A stretch of 64,000 nt of DNA, taken from Ricordea florida. Lineage: Eukaryota; Cnidaria; Anthozoa; Corallimorpharia; Ricordeidae. The notes beneath the pieces are model-generated. The model searched no databases, had not been told where the DNA came from, and worked only from the letters and a program-made list of their open reading frames with translations. The stretch spans positions 22,450,341 through 22,514,340 of the forward strand of contig OX453282.1 of NCBI GenBank assembly GCA_949710005.1, in the 5' to 3' direction. How positions within the stretch are numbered: the first letter of the stretch is position 1; each line of letters starts with the position of its first letter. The position numbers and the translations under genes are program-made. Positions 24,541-33,533 of this stretch are shown in pieces.

Positions 24541-25497
24541 GGCACAAATTGAAGTTCCTCTCTAACAAATCCTCGTTTTGGACCTCCGTCTAAATAGTAC
24601 AATACTGGTTGACCAGGTTCAATTATAGTTCGAGCTAAATCATAGACTTCAAGGCTCCATATGGGATCAGTAGCCCTTCAGTTAGTTTGTCTCCACCTTC
24701 ATCTTCACCAGGGGCATACAGATACCTGACTTCAACGTCTGGAGGTAATCTCTTCTCATCCAATCCCACAGGCCGCTTATACTCTGGAGGTTTAATACCA
24801 ATTGACTCAATTTCTAAAGTTTCATCAGGCTCTTTACCAGTGATACGAGTCGGTTCGCTATTAAGAGTTTTCATGATGGCAGGCAATCTTTTCACCCAAA
24901 CTGTGGATCGGTTACCGCTAACCATCTCTTGAGCGTATTGATGACTGAATAATTTCTCACCAAGAGTTCGATTGGCTCTCTCAACAAAAGCTTGAGCTCG
25001 ATGATTTCCAGCTTCACTACGCTGGATTGTAACTTGGTGCTTATATTCATCAAACTTGTCACATTACCCTTGAATTCTGTGCCCGGATCAACCATTAATG
25101 TATGTGGCCATTTCAACTTACGGTCATAAATCCTCTCAAAGGCATTGGAAACTTCACCACTGTCCTTTGAAGTCAATGCTTCAGCATCCTTATACCTTGA
25201 ATCAATATCAATCACAACTAGCGCATAGCGGTATGTTTTTCCTCTAACTGTATCGTGAGGAAGAAACAACAAGTCCGCCTGATGGAATTGATTTGGCTTA
25301 TCTACACTCCAATGCGGTCTGGGTATATACTTTGGGGCTGGGAGATATATTTACCACAAGGCTTGTTTCTTCAACCACTCTTTGGCAACCTTTTCACTAA
25401 CTTTAGCTGTTTTGGCTAATTTGGGTATGGCTGAGTATCCTTTCCAGTATCCATCAGTGGAGTAGTATAACTGACTTAAAACATCTGAATCACTCAT
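24501..25497 (-). pseudogene. int: Outer element integrase (decayed)
   Basis: Retrovirus-type DDE integrase, full length by alignment with the intact copies but broken. There is an in-frame TAA where the others have the Gln of A-L-W-Q-I-Y (near 25350), a frameshift near 25050 after V-T-S-L-M, and another near 24690. The remaining reading includes HQADLLFLPHD, DPGTEF and FVERANRTL, the three acidic blocks of the catalytic core, and R-G-F-V-R-E-E-L near the end. The start at 25497 lies 27 bp from the divergent MCP start. Its 3' end overlaps the 3' end of PolB by 40 nt on the opposite strand. Confidence 0.9.
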
Positions 25498-25524
25498 TTA
25501 TAAACGAGAATACGAGCATTTAAA
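25498..25524. promoter_or_regulatory. Divergent promoter between integrase and MCP (outer)
   Basis: Only 27 bp separate the two divergent start codons. The gap contains TTTATAAA next to the integrase start and ATTTAAA next to the MCP start, probable core promoter elements for the two directions. Confidence 0.5.
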
Positions 25525-26111
25525 ATGACTGCTATACCAGAAATGCTAAATCCTGAACGTATTCCTCGAGAGCCGAAGGGTTTGAAAGAGCATGCAGTAT
25601 TACATCGAGCGCCATTTACCCCAGTATTCGCAGTTCCAAATCAGGTTATATATGTTGATATCCCCAAACTGGCAGACAATGATGTGATAGTCCCAGGCAG
25701 TGTTTACCTAATATTTGACTTGAACGTTTCAGGGCATAAGGACAATACCTTAGTCAACAATATAGGGAGGAATCTGGTTTCTAATCTCAGGGTTACCTTT
25801 GGTGGAGAGACAATTCAGGACACTAATAGGTTCGACTTGTTCCAGACTTACCATGATTTGTACTTACCAAAGGAGGAGCGTGAGGATAGAATTATACAGG
25901 GCATCTCATCTGAAAACATAAGGAAATTAAGGACGAACGCTGGTGATAAGGATACCTCTAATGACAAGGCTGTTAAGATTGCAGCGATTCATAACACTAA
26001 ATACGCGATACCCCTAGACCATCCAATTCTCAGAGATCATGGAGTCTTCTACCCAAGAGCACTGAATAAAACATTAAGATTTGAAATCAAACTTGCCCCT
26101 GTTGCTAATGT
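25525..26111 (+). pseudogene. mcp: Outer MCP, 5' half (split by element 1)
   Basis: First 195 codons of the capsid protein candidate, including V-I-V-P-G-S-V and L-V-N-N-I-G-R-N-L. It ends at the AATGT target duplication and the frame then runs into the terminus of element 1, with a stop 14 codons later. The 3' half resumes at 40810 in the correct phase. The two halves together make 412 codons, the same length as the intact element 1 copy, so the gene was intact when struck. Same-strand ATPase follows the 3' half. Confidence 0.9.
26107..26111 (+). repeat. Target-site duplication of element 1, left copy
   Basis: AATGT directly before the AGAGAGTAG terminus, repeated at 40805-40809. The match extends to six bases (TAATGT) if the outermost base of the right terminus is counted as target. 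Confidence 0.85.
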
Positions 26112-26588
26112 AGAGAGTAGAGAGTGCCGATCCTAGGACAAAAATTTTTATCAGGAATTTATCAAGGATTTTATCAAGGATTTTGTTTCAGTCATCCTCC
26201 TCATCCTCAGACAAAAATTTTTATCAGGATTTTATCAAGGATTTTATCAAGGATTTCATAGATTTTATCAAGGATTTCAAAAAACGATTTTATCAGGATT
26301 TTATCAAGGATTTTATCAAGGATTTCATAGATTTTATCAAGGATTTCAAAAAACGATTTTGTCCTAGGATTTTATCAGGATTTTATCAAGGATTTTATCA
26401 AGGATTTTACTAAGGATTTCATAAAAAAAAATTAAATTGGTTTAAAGAAATAATAATATATAATAGAAAATTGATGGACAAGAAGAAAGTGAAAGAACTG
26501 AAACTCATTGCTAAAGATCAGGGTATTAAAGGATATTCTAGAATGCGTAAAGCCGAACTCATTGAAGCTCTAACACAACCACAAGCCC
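26112..26588 (+). repeat. Element 1 left terminal inverted repeat
   Basis: Begins AGAGAGTAGAGAGTGCC. About 290 bp of it is built from tandem TTTTATCAAGGA-like 12-bp units, followed by a promoter-like TTTAAA region. Its inner 115 bases encode the first 38 codons of the zinc-repeat protein. Nearly identical to 40329-40804. Confidence 0.95.
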
Positions 26589-27106
26589 TCAACACGAATA
26601 TTATTAAAGAACCTATACCTGAGATTAATGTTCCCATTCCCAATAACCACCAACCAGCTACCAATCCAGTATTGGAAAACCTAAGGGTGGAACACATGAG
26701 AGCACTAGCTAAAGATCAGGATATTAAAAGATATTATTGGATGACTAGACCTGAACTAATTGAAGGGTTAGGTGATATAGACATAGATCCAAACACATTA
26801 TCGAATATTATTGATAAAATAACAACAAAAAAGTATAATTGTATTCATGGAAAGTTTAAATATCAATGTAAGGATTGTGGAGGATCTCAAATATGCTCCC
26901 ATAATAGAAGGAAAACGCAATGTAGAGAATGCAACGGTGGTAGTATTTGTGAGCATAAACGGGTGAGGTATATATGTAAAGACTGCAAGGGTAAAGGGAT
27001 ATGTATTCATGGAAGACAAAGATGTTTTTGTAAGTTATGCGGAGGGTCTCAAATATGTGAACACAACAGACAAAAGGCGCAATGTAAAGAGTGTCACACA
27101 AAATAA
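26474..27106 (+). CDS. SAP/Rho-N plus Cys-His repeat protein
   Basis: About 210 residues. Residues 1-38 lie inside the inverted terminus and are therefore the same as the N-terminus of the element 1 PolB: a SAP/Rho-N-like helix-turn-helix K-E-L-K-L-I-A-K-D-Q with R-M-R-K-A-E-L-I-E-A-L. A second, more divergent copy of that motif follows near residues 75-100. The C-terminal half is five tandem 18-residue repeats with pattern C-x-H-x6-C-x2-C (CIHG, CSHN, CEHK, CIHG, CEHN), each able to bind one zinc. Probably a DNA- or RNA-binding protein. Similar Cys-His arrays occur in algal and giant-virus proteins, function unknown. No homolog in the outer element or element 2. Confidence 0.75.
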   Translation: MDKKKVKELKLIAKDQGIKGYSRMRKAELIEALTQPQALNTNIIKEPIPEINVPIPNNHQPATNPVLENLRVEHMRALAKDQDIKRYYWMTRPELIEGLGDIDIDPNTLSNIIDKITTKKYNCIHGKFKYQCKDCGGSQICSHNRRKTQCRECNGGSICEHKRVRYICKDCKGKGICIHGRQRCFCKLCGGSQICEHNRQKAQCKECHTK

Positions 27107-27308
27107 CAAAAACACTAGGTTATATAACGCAAGTCAGTGTTACATAAAATTTACCTTATGACTCATCTATAGACATTCCTGAGCGACGTTAGAAACCAGC
27201 CTTTTTAAAGTAAACTTCAAATCTACTTTCCAACTTGCTTGTTGCTATGTCGTAAAAGTATGTAATCTAAATTTACACACAATCATAATCACGTGAAATA
27301 CTCATGAA

Positions 27309-29543
27309 CTACCGAAATAGATACCACGCTAATCCACCAGCGACAACTATAAATGCTAATATATTCTTTTTATGTTGAGTTGAGTCTATATTATTTTCGT
27401 GTTTCGTTGAGTCTGTTTGCGTTGAGTCTGTTTTCGTTGAGGGTTTTGGTTTCTTTTCAGTTCTATGCGGTAACTTTATCTTTGAAGATCCCATGTTATG
27501 TTTTATTCCAACCTGTTTTGCTTCAGTGTTTAGGGAATTATTCACCCCAAAACTCATATCACTACTAGCTTTCATAAGTTTGTTATTAAAACCACTCACG
27601 CTCTCAGTGTTGATTATCATATTACTAGGCATTAGCCATACACCAGGAGCAACAGCTAAATCAAGCCGTAATTTTGCTTCCTGTACAGCTAATTGATATC
27701 TTTGGATTGAACTAGAAATGTCATTCTCGATAACACTACTCTCAAACAGTGCTAAGAATTCTTGTTGAGTCTCAATCGCTCCACCACCATTACCATAAAT
27801 CGAGTTTCTAGTGTTGACTTGCGCCCCCAATATGCAGTAAACAAAAGCTTCAGCAGATCGATTCAATCTACCAAGACCGGCTTTAGTGAGTCCATATCCA
27901 CTTGTTGGGATAAACCAAGCATATTTGAAATCAGCAAAGTCATCATTACGGATAAATGAGATGAGATTACCTTTTTCCTTCTTACCTCCTTCATCAGCGA
28001 ATTTACCACCTTCACCAGGCCATTGATCAGCTTCAACATCATAGTTCCTTACTGTATGAACATTTTGATATCCACCACCCGCTCCATGATATCCAGAACC
28101 ATAATCTATGAATATATCTCCTAAACCTCCGTTTCGGCCACCTTTCCATCTAAATTCAGAGTTTTTTGAGATACTAAATTCAGCACACAATCGTTGATAA
28201 GCTACTTTGCTGTAAGGGTTGTTGTTGATTACAAAACAGGGGCACCCAACGAATGATTTCGGTAAAATATCTGTTCGACTGTAAGGTCGCCTAAATTTTT
28301 CGGAAAATTTCTCCTCTAGGGAAAGAACATGTTGTCTTGATTTTCGGAAAAAAAAAATTGCCCTAGAATTTTCGTAATTTAGGTGGTCGAGGAAAAGTTG
28401 TCCTAGACTTTCGTAAATAGATAGTCAACAGAAAGTGACCCTAGAATTTTCGTTCGAGTTACAACTCGCAATTTTCGGACGTCGTCCGCAAGTTAGAGTC
28501 GTCCGCAAATCACATGCTATGTATATAGCATGTGATTTCTTCCCCTGATACTTTCGAATAAAAAAGTTACTCCCCTGCAATCTTCGGATGCGCGTTACGG
28601 TTTGCCTAAAATTTTCGGAATCTTTTCATAGACGCAAGCTTTTACAAAAAAGGTCTCCAAAAAATTTCTAACGACAGCAATGCTAGCACGAGTCCTTCAT
28701 TTTTCGAACAGACCTATAAAGGTAGCTAAAACTTTCGGATGAGCCGAAAAGGCCGCCTAGGATTTTCGAGACGAATACAGTTCCACTAAGAAATCCGAAC
28801 AGATAGATAGTTTTTAGGGCAGCTCCAAATTAATGAAACAGGCTTCTAAAGCATAGAAAATTCCATTTAAGGCACTTCTGAGGTATTTGGAAAAATTTGG
28901 TCGTTGGGTGCCCCTGTACAAAAGGTTGCTCATCAGGTAAGGGAAGACTCAATTCATACAGTATTCGTCTTATAGTGAAATACACATGAAACTTAATGAA
29001 GCTACTAACTACTTTAGGACAGTTGAGGCTCTCAAAAGGACTTATACCACAACCAGAGGTCGCACACCAAACTGCAAAGTTAAGTTGCTGAGGCCAATAA
29101 TTCATGTCGGGGGAGTTCAACCATTTTCTACTCTGTTTACCAAACTTGAAAGTCACAACTTGGGATGTAAATATGTTACGCATCTTAGCGGTGAACTTTT
29201 TCGTATTTGACACGTATATATCCAGTGAGGTCAGCATGTTTGTGATATTACTTGTAAAGTCATCAAAATCAATGGCAGGTATTGGGTAAGATCGATTGGT
29301 CATAGTTAAACTCTTTGGGAATGAACTCAATGCATTATCATCCAATCCTAAATCTTTCCATAACAGTCTTTTCAAACGGGGTGATAGGTCTTCAGTCCAT
29401 GTTTTACCGGTGGGGTCATCATAAGACATGATTGTTGTCCCATTAACTTTCCACCTAATGTAACCACCATACGGATCAGCTACAACTTCGAATTGACTGT
29501 GATCAGCCTTTGGATACCTATTTCTGAAATCATTGAGTAACAT
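27309..29543 (-). pseudogene. Element 1 large conserved protein, split by a MITE
   Basis: Homolog of the intact 516-residue protein at 62077-63627. Without the MITE and one duplication copy it has 515 codons in one frame. The conserved core includes N-Y-W-P-Q-Q-L-N-F-A-V-W-C-A-T (near 29080), H-V-Y-F-T-I-R-R-I-L, F-R-W-K-G-G-R-N, and A-G-L-G-R-L-N-R-S-A-E. The last 20 residues are a hydrophobic anchor ending L-F-R. Present in all three elements at the distal end of the structural gene block, so probably a virion component. Its fold and function are not recognised. Confidence 0.85.
28237..28916. mobile_element. hAT-like MITE in the large conserved gene
   Basis: 680 bp with perfect 16-bp inverted ends CAGGGGCACCCAACGA and a flanking TACAAAA repeat (28230-28236, 28917-28923). 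CAGGG-type ends with a 7-8 bp duplication resemble hAT elements. The interior has many degenerate CCTAGAATTTTCG-like repeats and a hairpin ATCACATGCTAT...ATAGCATGTGAT near 28510-28540. No gene. Confidence 0.85.
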
Positions 29544-29647
29544 TTTATTATTTTATGTTAATAATAAGATGTTTTTAAATCAACACCGTTCTTTTCTAAT
29601 ACCAACCTCATAATTCCATCCTACAGGAGTTCGCTCAAATGAAATTT

Positions 29648-30244
29648 TCAACGTTCGGGACCGGTTAACTCCTTTAAAATTTCTGCACGAACCTCCGTCC
29701 TTATCTGATTCATATTTAAGTTTTTTTCTGTATCTTTCCTGTTTTTTTGACGGATTTCTAGTTTTAGTTTTTCAAACTTGTCCACCTCTGATAAAATTAG
29801 CGAAAATTCTTGGTCGGAGATGGCATTATCTTTCAGTGCCTTTGAAACCAAGTCGTGAATGGTGTTTACTTTTGCTTTTGCTAGAGAAACTGTCTGTTCG
29901 TGTTTACTAACTTTATGTGAAAGTCGTTTAGAAGCCGCACCGAATCCAACCGATATTCCCCCACAAATACCTCCCACCGCTCCTAATGGTATACCAACAA
30001 CAGCACCAAAACCAGTAAGAGAGGTTCCCAGTCCACTTGCAGATAGGATAACTGAAAACACCCCACTACCAACACTGATTTTAGTAAATATCCCCCTCGC
30101 TCTATTGTATTTTTTCCTAACATCCTCGTAATGTCTAATTTCCTTCTGAAGATTATGTACTACTTCACACGATTTTTGAAGTCTGAAATTATTTTGGTCA
30201 CCATTCATAGGTACTTGTGGATAAATTCTATTATAGTCTTCCAT
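29648..30244 (-). CDS. Glycine-rich membrane-hairpin protein (element 1)
   Basis: 198 residues, intact. An N-terminal helical segment rich in charged residues (L-Q-K-E-I-R-H-Y-E) is followed by a long glycine/alanine hydrophobic hairpin (about residues 55-105, with S-A-S-G-L-G-T-S-L-T-G and V-G-I-P-L-G-A-V-G-G). A conserved helical region ends with N-T-I-H-D-L-V-S-K-A-L-K-D-N and E-E/Q-F-S-L-I-L. Homologs at 61400-62035 and, broken, at 44862-45458. The hydrophobic hairpin suggests membrane insertion or lytic/assembly roles, but no family is recognised. A TTTAAAGATT motif lies upstream, within the end of the preceding gene. Confidence 0.8.
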   Translation of the reverse strand: MEDYNRIYPQVPMNGDQNNFRLQKSCEVVHNLQKEIRHYEDVRKKYNRARGIFTKISVGSGVFSVILSASGLGTSLTGFGAVVGIPLGAVGGICGGISVGFGAASKRLSHKVSKHEQTVSLAKAKVNTIHDLVSKALKDNAISDQEFSLILSEVDKFEKLKLEIRQKNRKDTEKNLNMNQIRTEVRAEILKELTGPER

Positions 30245-30254
30245 TTTTTACTGA

Positions 30255-30644
30255 TCAACAGGAAATCTTTAAATGAATTCGGATAGGTTCGTTATTTAAG
30301 TTAGGCTTTCTTCCCTTTTCATCTAAAATCCATAAAGTAAAGTAGTTGACTGGATTTTTGGTTTGTGGAACTTTTAAACAAGGATTCTTATCAGATGGAA
30401 TAACAGCTAGTACTTGTGAGGGTTTAAGTTCTACATTTTCACCGATAGGCATACAACAATTGGAATATGAAGACTTTGGCTCTATAAGATCACACATTAA
30501 GTACATAGGATTTGTATACGTTGCTTTAGAAATGTAAACTAAACTTGCATTTTGTATCTCTTTTACATTGGTTAAGGGTGGATCTAGATAAATTCTTGTT
30601 TCAGGAGTTAGCATAGTGATATTTAAAATCTTTGTATCATTCAT
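30255..30644 (-). pseudogene. Element 1 penton-like minor capsid protein, internally deleted
   Basis: 129 residues. It aligns at both ends with the 210-residue outer copy (T-R-I-Y-L-D-P-P-L at the start; C-D-L-I-E...S-Y-S-N and P-V-N-Y-F-T-L-W-I-L-D at the end) but about 80 central residues are missing without loss of frame. The removed part contains the P-x-G-x-Y and I-x-L-L-x-G-L-like strands. Probably non-functional. Overlaps its promoter with the glycine-rich gene downstream. Confidence 0.75.
30264..30273 (-). promoter_or_regulatory. TTTAAAGATT promoter-like motif
   Basis: Lies inside the last codons of the penton-like gene, 20 nt before the glycine-rich gene start. One of at least eight such motifs in element 1. 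Confidence 0.6.
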
Positions 30645-30657
30645 TATTTTTTTTTAC

Positions 30658-31842
30658 TTATCGTCTCTTCTTTTTAAATTGTTCCACAAAATATAGAACC
30701 ACGGCAACTATCAACAGCCAAGCGTTCTTACCTAAAAATCCAATAACCTCACCTGCAGTCTTGCACAGAAAGCTCACGATAGCTCCAACCATTCCAGGCA
30801 ATATTTCACCAAGTTTCTTACCAATCGTTTTCAAACCGTTACCAACACCTTTACCCAATTTGGTTAGACCTTTAGAAAGATTAGAAATGATAACACCAAT
30901 GACCACACCTACAGCACTCACAACGGCAAAGACTGTAAAACCGTACTTTTTGAAGATGGCCTTTACCCGATCACGAAGAGGCATCTTATCACGTATTTCA
31001 TCATTTTGTCTCTCTAGATCGCTTATTTGTTCTTGATTAGAAATTATATTCTTTCTCGCTAGTTCTTCCAATTCATTAACCCTAGAGAGTAAACGATCTC
31101 TACTTTGTTCTACCTTTCTTAAATTGGACAGGTCCTTCTTATTCTTATTCTCATTCTTGTCGAGTTCATCTTTGTATCGATTTAATTCACCTAGAAGTTT
31201 CTTAACCTCTGTTTTAGCTACATCTAAATAGCTTTTATTTTCCGCGATTTCCACTTGTTGTTTCTCAATGAATTCACGCAGATCTTTTTCATTAGCAATA
31301 TAACGTTGTTTATCCAGATAATTTGTTTCCAAGGTTGCTTCTAACCCCCTTAGTGCATTACTTAAATCCTTAATTTTTTCATTGGCTTCATTCAATTGTG
31401 TTACAAGTTCATCATTTCTTGTAATTAAGGTTATCGAATCAACCCCTAGAGCTGTTTTGATGGTAGTCGGTAATTCATCATTCAATTCATCATCACCTTT
31501 GAATAACAAATAAGGTTTTGATCCTTTCCTAATCAATTTTACGACTATTTGTTTGAATTGATTCAGCCCAGCTATAAACTTGAAAGTATCAACTTTAGGG
31601 AATCTTGATTTAATCTTAGCCCATGCTTCATCTTGTTCTATTTCCAACTCTCCAATCAATAAGTGACTAGTTTCACCACCCAATGAAGTTTCATCCTCCT
31701 CATAAGGGTCAGTTGGACGAGTGGTGGATGAAAATGTGTTTAATGGAGTGCCATAATTTGTGGTATCACCATCACCATCTGGATCATTTAGTATAGTCGG
31801 ATCTAAATCATCATCGTCTGGTATTTTTTGGTATTCAGCCAT
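30658..31842 (-). CDS. Coiled-coil protein with conserved C-terminal membrane region (element 1)
   Basis: 394 residues, intact. The N-terminus is acidic (D-D-D-D-L-D-P). A long coiled coil spans about residues 150-290. The last 105 residues are highly conserved across the three elements: R-D-R-V-K-A-I-F-K-K-Y-G-F, a hydrophobic segment, K-G-x-G-N-G-L-K-T-I-G-K-K, then N-A-W-L-L-I-V-A-V-V-L-Y and a basic tail. This looks like two or three membrane segments joined by an amphipathic helix. Homologs at 47607-48632 and 59605-60538. Probable virion-membrane or assembly protein (inference). Confidence 0.8.
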   Translation of the reverse strand: MAEYQKIPDDDDLDPTILNDPDGDGDTTNYGTPLNTFSSTTRPTDPYEEDETSLGGETSHLLIGELEIEQDEAWAKIKSRFPKVDTFKFIAGLNQFKQIVVKLIRKGSKPYLLFKGDDELNDELPTTIKTALGVDSITLITRNDELVTQLNEANEKIKDLSNALRGLEATLETNYLDKQRYIANEKDLREFIEKQQVEIAENKSYLDVAKTEVKKLLGELNRYKDELDKNENKNKKDLSNLRKVEQSRDRLLSRVNELEELARKNIISNQEQISDLERQNDEIRDKMPLRDRVKAIFKKYGFTVFAVVSAVGVVIGVIISNLSKGLTKLGKGVGNGLKTIGKKLGEILPGMVGAIVSFLCKTAGEVIGFLGKNAWLLIVAVVLYFVEQFKKKRR

Positions 31843-31865
31843 AATTTTTTACTTGATCAGTAAGA

Positions 31866-31875
31866 AATCTTTAAA
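31866..31875 (-). promoter_or_regulatory. TTTAAAGATT promoter-like motif
   Basis: Perfect copy 24 nt upstream of the coiled-coil gene start and just after the end of the 130-residue gene. Confidence 0.65.
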
Positions 31876-31891
31876 CTGGTCACACACTTAC

Positions 31892-32284
31892 CTAAAAGAA
31901 TTTACTAACCATATAACCCAATGCCAGCATACCACCACCAACATATACCATCTCCCCCATCTTTTGGTTGCTGCTTGGTCTATAATAATCAGAGAATTTT
32001 GGTTCATGTGTCTGACTATACAATTTCAAAGCTTCATCGGTATTATAAATATTTTGTGAAGCTCGGTGTTTAGCATCCTTCTGTTGAGAGTACCAATCAA
32101 TGAGATTCTGTCTCTTTTCCTGGTATGTAGCATAATCTTTTTGATATTTTTCTATTGCCTTGTCGTGTCTTATTCTCTCCGCATCTGTGTTATCACCTGA
32201 GAGATATTTTGCAAGATATGACCCACCAACGAAGGTAGTCGCATTCAAAACAGCCCCACCAATCATCATTGCTATTGCCGCCAT
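31892..32284 (-). CDS. Small two-segment membrane protein (130 aa, element 1)
   Basis: N-terminal hydrophobic segment (A-I-A-M-M-I-G-G-A-V-L-N-A-T, residues 3-25), a charged helical middle (H-D-K-A-I-E-K-Y-Q-K-D-Y), and a second hydrophobic segment at the C-terminus (Y-V-G-G-G-M-L-A-L-G-Y). Homologs at 58920-59324 and 51728-52159, with the S-D-Y-Y-R-P motif before the last segment conserved in all three. Not a recognised family; probably a small virion membrane protein. Confidence 0.8.
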   Translation of the reverse strand: MAAIAMMIGGAVLNATTFVGGSYLAKYLSGDNTDAERIRHDKAIEKYQKDYATYQEKRQNLIDWYSQQKDAKHRASQNIYNTDEALKLYSQTHEPKFSDYYRPSSNQKMGEMVYVGGGMLALGYMVSKFF

Positions 32285-32302
32285 TTATTGATCAATATGT
32301 AA

Positions 32303-32312
32303 AATCTTTAAG
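32303..32312 (-). promoter_or_regulatory. TTTAAAGATT-type motif (CTTAAAGATT)
   Basis: The TAA of this motif is the stop codon of the 72-residue gene, 19 nt upstream of the 130-residue gene start. Confidence 0.6.
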
Positions 32313-32526
32313 TTGGCAAAATCTTTTGATCTTCTAAATAAGTTTTTAGGTACATACTACCGGATAGGACAGCGACCCATTTAGCATAGTTTGTAATACT
32401 TGAGGATGGATCGTTGATGAATGATTCTTTCATAGCCTTTTTAGCTACGTATCCAACTCCAGCAGCCAATCCGATAATGACGGCTGAATCGGTAACAGTT
32501 TTAACAAGTTTGTTTTCAGTTGACAT
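32308..32526 (-). CDS. Small conserved membrane protein (72 aa, element 1)
   Basis: Very well conserved in the three elements (K-L-V-K-T-V-T-D-S-A at the start, D-P-S-S-S-I-x-N-Y-A-K-W-V-A-V-L in the middle). Two hydrophobic segments at about residues 14-28 and 48-60. Homologs at 51510-51725 and 58636-58851. The degree of conservation for so short a protein suggests a structural role. Family unknown. Confidence 0.8.
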   Translation of the reverse strand: MSTENKLVKTVTDSAVIIGLAAGVGYVAKKAMKESFINDPSSSITNYAKWVAVLSGSMYLKTYLEDQKILPT

Positions 32527-32547
32527 GATTTTATTGTGGGTAGAGAA

Positions 32548-32557
32548 AATCTTTAAA
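32548..32557 (-). promoter_or_regulatory. TTTAAAGATT promoter-like motif
   Basis: Perfect copy 22 nt before the 72-residue gene start. Confidence 0.65.
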
Positions 32558-32566
32558 CTACTTTCC

Positions 32567-32974
32567 TCAGAGCATTACTATTTTAGGAGTTGGTTGGGTA
32601 GTGGTCTGTGGGGGTGGTGGTTGGGTAGGAATATTTGAGGGTGGAACTTTTCTATTTTTGTAGTACCTCATAAACATGTCAACTGCAGTAAACCCTATTC
32701 CAACGATGGATAACACAGTAGTAAAAGATAGCTCTGGAATCCAAGCCTTTGTATTTTCTTCTTCTTCATTTATGGTTTCTTCCTGTTTAGTCTCCGCTTC
32801 ACGTTTCATTTCCCTTGCTGTTTCCCTAGCTAACGCTTCTTTAGCTCTTTTGTTATATTCTGCTAGTTTCTTACCGGCTGCAACCTTTTTAGGATCTTTC
32901 TCTTTAACAGCTTTCTTATTTTTAGGAGGAGGAGGAGGATCCATTGTAATTTGTTCAACAACTTCATCAGACAT
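32567..32974 (-). CDS. Basic-acidic single-pass membrane protein (135 aa, element 1)
   Basis: Lysine-rich N-terminus with the conserved K-D-P-K-K-V-A-A-G-K block, a charged helix, one hydrophobic segment (T-T-V-L-S-I-V-G-I-G-F-T-A-V, about residues 85-105) and a proline-rich tail. Homologs at 58227-58628 and 51158-51487 share the K-D-P-K-(K/R)-V-(K/A)-A-G motif and topology. The basic region could contact DNA (inference). Confidence 0.75.
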   Translation of the reverse strand: MSDEVVEQITMDPPPPPKNKKAVKEKDPKKVAAGKKLAEYNKRAKEALARETAREMKREAETKQEETINEEEENTKAWIPELSFTTVLSIVGIGFTAVDMFMRYYKNRKVPPSNIPTQPPPPQTTTQPTPKIVML

Positions 32975-32998
32975 GATTATTTATTTCCCATAGTAAAT

Positions 32999-33008
32999 AA
33001 TCTTTAAA
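32999..33008 (-). promoter_or_regulatory. TTTAAAGATT promoter-like motif
   Basis: Perfect copy 25 nt upstream of the 135-residue gene start. Confidence 0.65.
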
Positions 33009-33016
33009 TCATATCA

Positions 33017-33502
33017 TCAGTTTTGTTCGGTAGCCTGCTCATTAGTCTGCTCAGTTTTGTTGATTTTAATGTGTTTAGCAACCTGGAATAGTCCACTAGC
33101 AAGTGCTACCAATCTTCCACCTTTTAATACCAAGAGACCTATAAAGTTTGTCAGTTCACGCTTAACTAACTTATCGTTCTGTAAGTCTTTGCTAAGAGCT
33201 TCGGTGTCATCTACAGGAACCACGTAAGAAATGATATTAGACGCTGCTTGAAGTGCTGACTCTACTAATCCACTACTAACTTGCTTGCCTAATACTGCCT
33301 GATAGCGATTATAATATTTTTCAACTTCTTTTGCTGTGAGTTTCTTGATATCACCTAGACTCATCTCAACACCTAAATATTCCTTTGTAGTCCCAAGAGA
33401 TGCGAGAATAGCTAGTGATTCTTGTTTTATTTCAACATCATTATCTTTGGTCTCATCTTTTACCTCTGGTTGTTCTTCAATAAAATCTTCAACGCTTGTC
33501 AT
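33017..33502 (-). CDS. Conserved 161-aa protein following the ATPase (element 1)
   Basis: Acidic N-terminus, then a conserved core: E-S-L-A-I-L-A-S-L-G-T-T-K-E-Y-L-G, (S/D)-L-(G/K)-D-x-H/K-K-L and V-E-K-Y-Y-N-R-Y-Q. It ends with a hydrophobic G-L-L-V-L-K-G-G-R-L-V-A-L segment. Homologs directly after the ATPase in the outer element (42168-42677) and element 2 (50567-51097), so order is conserved. Function unknown. Confidence 0.8.
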   Translation of the reverse strand: MTSVEDFIEEQPEVKDETKDNDVEIKQESLAILASLGTTKEYLGVEMSLGDIKKLTAKEVEKYYNRYQAVLGKQVSSGLVESALQAASNIISYVVPVDDTEALSKDLQNDKLVKRELTNFIGLLVLKGGRLVALASGLFQVAKHIKINKTEQTNEQATEQN

Positions 33503-33533
33503 CTTTTAATTTTGTAATAGTACATAGATTCTT

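Noticed and set aside
26183-26413. Open frame in the element 1 terminus (and its mirror at 40503-40733)
   Set aside because: It is a translation of the 12-bp tandem repeat (D-F-I-K-D-F-I-K), without a plausible protein or homolog.
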